Shown here piece by piece: positions 5,707 to 9,492 of a DNA stretch of 9,492 nucleotides. The notes under the pieces are model-generated. The model had not been told where the DNA came from. It made no database searches and worked only from the letters and a program-made list of their open reading frames with translations. How positions within the stretch are numbered: position 1 is the first letter of the stretch; every line of letters begins with the position of its first letter. Both the position numbers and the translations under genes were made by a program. Origin of the DNA: Deltaproteobacteria bacterium (GTDB lineage Bacteria > Desulfobacterota > Desulfobulbia > Desulfobulbales > VMSU01); contig JAJYJA010000091.1 of the NCBI GenBank assembly GCA_021789795.1, positions 1 through 9,492 on the forward strand. Direction: 5' to 3'.

Positions 5707-5738
5707 TGTTTTTTAGCCACCTCTGCCATCAGGACGCC

Positions 5739-6668
5739 ATGCCGCAAGACGCCTTCTCCCATCGCCACCGGAAAACCTGGCATAAAATTACCGCCATCGT
5801 GGCAAAAAAATATGCCGACCCCCTGGCCGCCTTGCTGGCCAGCGTCTCGGAGGGGGGTATAGAACAGCGCGAAGCCCCCCCGGACGGCCCCCAGGCGGGC
5901 GGGGAGCAACTCATCGGCTATCTGCCCGGCGGCCAGGACCCCGCGCCCTTCGTCCGCCGTCTGCGCTCCCTGCTTGCCGAACTGGAAAAAAACCATCCCG
6001 GCCCGGCCCCAGGCGTCATCCTTCAGGAAGAGCTGATCGAGGAGGACTGGAACCAGCGTTGGAAGGAGCACTTCAAACCCTTCCGGCTGACCGGCCGCCT
6101 GGTGATCAAACCCTCTTGGGAGACCTACCAGCGGCAGGCAAACGACCTGATCCTAGAGATGGACCCCGGCATGGCCTTCGGCACCGGCCTGCACGCCAGC
6201 ACCCGGCTCGCCCTGCTGCTGATCGAAGAGGCCCTAGAGGCCCGGCCGGTCGCCAGCGTCCTCGACGTGGGCACCGGCACCGGCATCCTGGGCATGGCCT
6301 GCGCCCTCATGGGGGCCACGCGGGTCGTAGGCGTGGACAACGACATCGACGCCCGGGCCGCCGCCGGCGAAAACCTGGTCAAAAACCACCTGGAGGCCCG
6401 CATGGTCATCGCCCCCGGCGAGCTGCGCCAGGTTCAAGGCGACTTCGAGCTGATCATCGCCAACATCACCCAGGACGTCCTCACCCACCTGGCCCCGGAA
6501 CTCAGGCGCCGGCTCGCCCCCGGGGGTCGGCTGGTGCTATCCGGCCTCCTGGCCGGCGGGCAGGAGCAGGCCCTCGCCGCCCTCTATGGCGATCTAGGAC
6601 TTACCCTCACCGCCCGCAAGGCCCAGGACGAGTGGGCCGCCCTGCTGCTCACGGCCCGCCGAGCATAA
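5739..6668 (+). CDS. prmA: Ribosomal protein L11 methyltransferase
   Basis: A 309-residue PrmA, close to the usual 290-300. It uses S-adenosylmethionine to methylate lysines and the N-terminal amine of ribosomal protein L11 in the cytoplasm. The N-terminal substrate-recognition domain begins at WHKITAIVAKKYADPLAALL (14-33) and includes EEDWNQRWKEHFKPF (101-115). The catalytic domain has the family-specific DPGMAFGTGLHASTRL (142-157), SAM motif I VLDVGTGTGILGMAC (174-188), GVDNDIDARAAAGEN (198-212) and IIANIT (239-244), where the last position is often Leu. The start has only a weak AGGA and follows 24 bp after the flanking repeat of the 155-bp element, so its promoter must lie within or beyond that element. 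It is the first gene of a three-gene operon with rsmE and dtd. Confidence 0.95.
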   Translation: MPQDAFSHRHRKTWHKITAIVAKKYADPLAALLASVSEGGIEQREAPPDGPQAGGEQLIGYLPGGQDPAPFVRRLRSLLAELEKNHPGPAPGVILQEELIEEDWNQRWKEHFKPFRLTGRLVIKPSWETYQRQANDLILEMDPGMAFGTGLHASTRLALLLIEEALEARPVASVLDVGTGTGILGMACALMGATRVVGVDNDIDARAAAGENLVKNHLEARMVIAPGELRQVQGDFELIIANITQDVLTHLAPELRRRLAPGGRLVLSGLLAGGQEQALAALYGDLGLTLTARKAQDEWAALLLTARRA

Positions 6669-6684
6669 CCCTCACCCCCACGCC

Positions 6685-7458
6685 ATGCAACGATTCTTCA
6701 TCGACCCCCACCTGATCGCCAACGGCCAAGCCACGGTCACGGGCCAGGACGCCCGCCATATCGGCAAGGTACTTAGGCTCAAGCCCGGCGTTAGGCTGGA
6801 ACTATTCGACGGTTCAGGCTCGATTTATGAAGCCGAGATCACGACCATCGCCAAGGTGGAGGTTAAAACCAGGATCTTGAGCCAGCGGCGGCATCGCGAC
6901 CAGCCGCCCTTCCTCTCCCTGGCCCAGGCCCTCCTCAAAGGCAAGAAGATGGACCTGGTGATCCAGAAGGCCACCGAGCTGGGCGCCATCGACATCCAAC
7001 CGGTGCTCACCCGGCACTGCGTGGCCGCCGCCCCCGGCGCGGCCCAGATCGAACGCTGGCAACGCATAGCCAACGAGGCCTGCAAACAGTGCGACCGGCC
7101 CCTGCCGCCCCTCTGCCGCCCCGGCCTTGACTTAACGCAACTGCTCGGCCAGCGGGAAGCAGGGGTGGACAAGATCTTCTGCTGGGAGGAGGAAAAAACC
7201 GCCACCCTGGCCGATCTCGATCTCCGCCCGGCCCGGAAGGTAATGCTGCTCCTGGGCCCGGAGGGCGGCTTCGCCCCGGAGGAGGCGGCAGGCGCCATCG
7301 CCAACGGCTTCAGGCCGGTCTCCCTGGGCCCCCGGGTGCTGCGGGCCGAAACCGCCGCCATCGCCGCCCTGGCCATCGTCCAATTCCTGCTCGGCAACTT
7401 AAGGGCTACCGACCGCCACCTCGCCAGCCCGCCCCCGGAAACCCGATGCGGGCGGTAA
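6685..7458 (+). CDS. rsmE: 16S rRNA (uracil-1498-N3) methyltransferase
   Basis: A 257-residue RsmE of the SPOUT (alpha/beta-knot) class that methylates N3 of U1498 in 16S rRNA. The N-terminal PUA-like domain has HIGKVLRLKPG (25-35) and FDGSGSIYEAEI (41-52). The methyltransferase domain shows KGKKMDLVIQKATELGA (85-101), EACKQC (131-136), the SAM-binding GPEGGF (191-196) and the knot sequence SLGPRVLRAETAAIAAL (213-229). It starts 16 nt after prmA without a clear ribosome site, which suggests translational coupling. The last 18 or so residues (ATDRHLASPPPETRCGR) are a non-conserved tail. Its final four codons overlap the start of dtd by 13 nt. Confidence 0.95.
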   Translation: MQRFFIDPHLIANGQATVTGQDARHIGKVLRLKPGVRLELFDGSGSIYEAEITTIAKVEVKTRILSQRRHRDQPPFLSLAQALLKGKKMDLVIQKATELGAIDIQPVLTRHCVAAAPGAAQIERWQRIANEACKQCDRPLPPLCRPGLDLTQLLGQREAGVDKIFCWEEEKTATLADLDLRPARKVMLLLGPEGGFAPEEAAGAIANGFRPVSLGPRVLRAETAAIAALAIVQFLLGNLRATDRHLASPPPETRCGR

Positions 7459-7904
7459 TCCAACTGGTCAGTCAGGCCACGGTCAGCGTGGCAGGCCAGG
7501 TGGTGAGCGCCATCGGCCCCGGCCTGCTGACGCTCTTGGGCGTGGGCGCCCCAGACCGCGAACCGGACGCCGACTACCTGGCCGACAAGATCGCCGGGCT
7601 ACGCATCTTCCCCGACCAACACGGCCAGATGAACCTCTCGCTGGCGGACACCGGCGGGCAACTGCTGGTGGTGTCGCAGTTCACCCTCTACGGGGATTGC
7701 CGTAAGGGCCGCCGCCCCTCCTTCAGCCAGGCCGCCCCGCCCGAGGCGGCCAAACGGCTATACCTCTATTTTATCGAACGGTTGCGCGGCCAAGGCATCC
7801 CCACCGCCGGCGGCGTCTTCCAGGCCGAGATGGCGGTGGCCCTGGTCAACCAGGGCCCAATAACCATCATCCTCGACTCCGCCCAGGCCCACATGCATAC
7901 TTAA
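7446..7904 (+). CDS. dtd: D-aminoacyl-tRNA deacylase (DTD)
   Basis: A 152-residue cytoplasmic homodimeric hydrolase that frees tRNA from mischarged D-amino acids or glycine, a proofreading role in translation. The N-terminus MRAVIQLVSQATVSVAG is the family standard and fixes the start inside the end of rsmE. Signature motifs are SQFTLYGDCRKGRRPSF (77-93, family SQFTLxxd) and VNQGPIT (134-140, with the Gly-cisPro pair at 137-138 that rejects L-substrates). After the usual core there is a short tail SAQAHMHT. The 13-nt overlap with rsmE and the shared theme of translation quality indicate one operon with prmA and rsmE. I saw no clear intrinsic terminator downstream. Confidence 0.95.
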   Translation: MRAVIQLVSQATVSVAGQVVSAIGPGLLTLLGVGAPDREPDADYLADKIAGLRIFPDQHGQMNLSLADTGGQLLVVSQFTLYGDCRKGRRPSFSQAAPPEAAKRLYLYFIERLRGQGIPTAGGVFQAEMAVALVNQGPITIILDSAQAHMHT

Positions 7905-7915
7905 GCATCCATAAC

Positions 7916-7933
7916 TGTAAACTAAAGGTTACA
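7916..7933. promoter_or_regulatory. Imperfect palindrome upstream of the sigma54-type promoter
   Basis: TGTAAACTAAAGGTTACA is symmetric at seven of nine paired positions, with TGTAA and TTACA half-sites. It lies about 96 bp upstream of the -24 element of the GGDEF gene promoter, a usual distance for an enhancer-binding activator. No known activator motif was recognised. It could be chance. Confidence 0.3.
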
Positions 7934-8028
7934 CGGCGCCAACCCCACGATCCGCCCCGTCCCCATTCCCTGGCATTTCCGGTCGCAAAATCCCTCCCCC
8001 CAGTATTTGTCGCCCCTAAACCCCAACC

Positions 8029-8044
8029 TGGCAAACCTATTGCA
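8029..8044 (+). promoter_or_regulatory. sigma54 (RpoN) -24/-12 promoter for the GGDEF gene
   Basis: TGGCAAACCTATTGCA matches the TGGCACG-N4-TTGCA consensus at 10 of 12 defined positions. It has the invariant GG and GC exactly 10 nt apart. The start would be near 8055, giving a 60-nt leader to the ATG at 8116. It is correctly oriented and is the best promoter candidate in the 211-bp gap after dtd. Confidence 0.6.
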
Positions 8045-8115
8045 TCCTTTTTCTGTCCGACAGGCGGTCAAGTCCCACATCGTGACACACACAATCGACA
8101 AAAAAAGAGGGAACA

Positions 8116-9159
8116 ATGATGCAAACAGCCCGGGAACATTGCGATTTTTCTTGCACGGAGAAGATGTGCCTAACCCTTGACAAAATCGGGGTGCCACGCG
8201 ACAACAAGTGGCGCTCCCTGGTGATGTACATGCGGGGCTTGAGCTATCACGACTACCTCTCCCACCAGCAGAAGAGCCAGCTCCAGTCACTGCTAACCCA
8301 TGTATTCATCGAGAAGGAGTTCAGCGACGAAAAGTTCGCCGAACTGATGGACAAAAACGACAAGATCCTGGCCGCCCCCTACATCAAGAAGATCCAGGCC
8401 ACGGCCAGCGAATCCCAGAAGCTGCTCCAGGAGTTCCAGTCCACCCTCCGCTACCGGCGGGGCGACATCCGGGACCTGGAGGACAGCACCGCCAAGGCCC
8501 TGGCCGATGGCCAAGACCCGGAGGTGGTGATCGCCTCCCTGAGAATCGCCTTCCGGGACCTGATCAAGACCATGGATCAGGACGTGGCCCGGCTCGATCA
8601 GATGTGCCGCACCGACAGTCTAACCGGCATCTACAACCGCCGGGCCTTTGACGAGTTCATGGCCGAGGCGGTGGACAAGGCCTCGCAGCGGGCGCTGCCG
8701 GTCTCCCTGATCTTCATGGACATCGACAAATTCAAGGTCTTCAACGACACCTACGGCCACCAGGTGGGCGATCAGGCCCTGGTGGCGGTGGCCAAGGTCA
8801 TCAAACACTGCGTCCACGACTACATCTCCAACCTGCCGTCGGAGATGTACACCGCCCGCTTCGGCGGCGAGGAGTTCGCCATCGTCATGCCGGGGATGAA
8901 CGAGGAGAAGGCCGCCTTCCTGGCGGAGTTGATCCGGAAGGCGGTGGAGGGCTACAACTTCCTGCTGCGCAACGAGAAGGGCGACATCATCCAGCGCGGC
9001 ATCCGCCTCTCGATCAGCGCCGGGGTGACCGAGCTCCAGGCCGAACAATGCTCGCCCTCCGGGGCCGAGGTCCTGCTCCACAACGCCGATCTCGCCCTTT
9101 ATCACGCCAAGGGCGACGGCAGAAACAAGGTGGTTCGCTTCCGGGACATTCAGGCCTAG
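8116..9159 (+). CDS. GGDEF-domain diguanylate cyclase with unassigned N-terminal region
   Basis: A 347-residue protein without signal peptide or membrane span, so probably cytoplasmic. The C-terminal GGDEF domain (about 165-345) makes c-di-GMP from two GTP. It shows DSLTGIYNRRAF (167-178), FMDIDKFKVFNDTYGHQVGD (200-219), the active-site GGEEF (250-254), SISAGVTE (299-306) and ADLALYHAKGDGRNKV (324-339), so it looks active. Where the inhibitory I-site RxxD should stand it has P241-S-E-M244, so product inhibition through this site is unlikely. The N-terminal part (1-160) is helical and charged, with three cysteines near the start (C9, C13, C18) and a likely coiled coil at about 90-165. I do not recognise it; it may sense a signal or dimerise the cyclase. 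A GAGGG ribosome site precedes the two adjacent ATG codons; the first was chosen. A sigma54-type promoter lies upstream. Confidence 0.92.
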   Translation: MMQTAREHCDFSCTEKMCLTLDKIGVPRDNKWRSLVMYMRGLSYHDYLSHQQKSQLQSLLTHVFIEKEFSDEKFAELMDKNDKILAAPYIKKIQATASESQKLLQEFQSTLRYRRGDIRDLEDSTAKALADGQDPEVVIASLRIAFRDLIKTMDQDVARLDQMCRTDSLTGIYNRRAFDEFMAEAVDKASQRALPVSLIFMDIDKFKVFNDTYGHQVGDQALVAVAKVIKHCVHDYISNLPSEMYTARFGGEEFAIVMPGMNEEKAAFLAELIRKAVEGYNFLLRNEKGDIIQRGIRLSISAGVTELQAEQCSPSGAEVLLHNADLALYHAKGDGRNKVVRFRDIQA

Positions 9160-9172
9160 GCCAGACTAAGGG

Positions 9173-9325
9173 TGATGATCTCGCAAAAAGGTAGCCGATG
9201 GCTAAGCAAAAGGGCCGATATACAAGGCGCGGGGTGTGTTTGGCGAGTGAGGCCATACAGATGGTATGCCGAACGAGCCAAACCGCCACGCGCCGCAGTA
9301 GATCGGTCTTTTTGCGACGCCATCA
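9173..9325. repeat. About 153-bp intergenic element of nested inverted repeats
   Basis: From outside inward the following pair: TGAT (9173-9176) with ATCA (9322-9325); TCGCAAAAAG (9181-9190) with CTTTTTGCGA (9308-9317); CCGAT (9215-9219) with ATCGG (9302-9306); GGCGCG (9226-9231) with CGCGCC (9289-9294); GTTTGGC (9238-9244) with GCCAAAC (9277-9283); and CATAC (9254-9258) with GTATG (9264-9268) around an AGATG loop. All arms are in nested order, so the whole segment can fold as one long hairpin on either strand. No protein is credible in it. It may belong to a dispersed intergenic repeat family; similar sequence seems familiar to me from other deltaproteobacterial genomes, but I cannot verify this here. 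Confidence 0.8.
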
Positions 9326-9329
9326 AGGG

Positions 9330-9358
9330 TTGCCTTTTCTCGTAAGGCGTGGAATAGT
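9330..9358 (+). promoter_or_regulatory. Weak candidate promoter of the right-edge gene
   Basis: TTGCCT, a 17-nt spacer and AATAGT, each with four of six consensus bases. It lies just outside the nested repeat and about 60 nt upstream of the next start codon. It is offered only because spacing and position fit. Confidence 0.25.
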
Positions 9359-9420
9359 CGCAAGCCAAACCAACTATCCCCCCGCCCACCCAACCACGGA
9401 CCCCTCAACCAAAACCGCCC

Positions 9421-9492
9421 ATGAAGCCGATCCTGACCGCCCTCGCGGCCCTACTCCTCTGTCTGGGGGCCGCCGGAGCCGGCCCGGCCCAG
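9421..9492 (+). CDS. Start of an exported protein (3' end outside window)
   Basis: Only 24 codons are visible, reading MKPILTALAALLLCLGAAGA and then GPAQ. This is a typical Sec signal peptide: one basic residue, a leucine/alanine-rich core and small residues near a probable cleavage site at AGA or GPA. The cysteine at position 14 sits in the hydrophobic core and does not make a clear lipobox. No good ribosome site precedes the ATG, but the frame is open with strong GC third-position use like its neighbours, and the codons make sense as a signal sequence. The function cannot be inferred. Confidence 0.6.
   Translation, partial: MKPILTALAALLLCLGAAGAGPAQ

Noticed and set aside
8053..8063. CTGTCCGACAG mini-palindrome before the GGDEF gene
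   Set aside because: Five-base arms around one base cannot form a real hairpin, and no T-run follows. It overlaps the predicted sigma54 start site, so it could be an operator, but there is no further support.
9156..9408. Overlapping minus-strand open frames across the nested repeat
   Set aside because: They are translations of the repeat arms and flanks, with no domain, no credible ribosome site and overlap with each other.

Overview
The window looks like a chromosomal piece of a GC-rich, Gram-negative sulfur-metabolising bacterium of the former Deltaproteobacteria. Its core is a complete dsrA-dsrB-dsrD operon for reductive-type dissimilatory sulfite reductase. DsrD normally accompanies the reductive rather than the oxidative (DsrEFH-linked) enzyme. 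From memory of the family the DsrA sequence feels closest to Desulfobulbales, which include both sulfate reducers and sulfide oxidisers or disproportionators that keep a reductive-type DsrAB. No phylogeny was run.

Layout, left to right. Minus strand: (1) 1-215, the N-terminal part of an exported PstS-like periplasmic binding protein, with a good sigma70-type promoter at 350-379. (2) 499-1308, an ABC-2 polysaccharide-export-type permease (Wzm/TagG/KpsM family). It has its own terminator (382-410) and no ATPase partner inside the window. (3) 1589-4402, dsrA-dsrB-dsrD, closed by a strong intrinsic terminator (1494-1523). A TTGACA-17-TAAGGT promoter upstream of dsrA would give a leader of nearly 190 nt containing three successive inverted repeats. 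A further long hairpin sits between dsrB and dsrD. (4) 4718-5473, larB, for nickel-pincer cofactor synthesis. Plus strand: (5) 5739-7904, prmA-rsmE-dtd, a tight translation/RNA-modification operon with a 16-nt gap and then a 13-nt overlap. (6) 8116-9159, a GGDEF diguanylate cyclase preceded by a good sigma54 promoter match. (7) 9421-9492, the signal-peptide start of another exported protein.

How the genes relate: DsrAB reduces sulfite to a DsrC-bound trisulfide and DsrD stimulates it. dsrC and the membrane complex DsrMKJOP are not here. LarB makes the first intermediate of the cofactor of LarA-type racemases. This could matter to a lactate-using sulfate reducer, but no other lar gene is in the window. 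The translation genes and the c-di-GMP gene have no evident link to sulfur metabolism.

The most unusual structures are non-coding. A 155-bp element lies between the divergent larB and prmA genes. It has perfect 13-bp terminal inverted repeats and a near-perfect 8-bp flanking duplication, resembling a non-autonomous IS66-type element, and it contains the best larB promoter. A second element of about 153 bp after the GGDEF gene folds as nested inverted repeats and has a duplicated left-arm motif that allows two pairing registers. I saw no tRNA, rRNA, CRISPR array or intact transposase gene.
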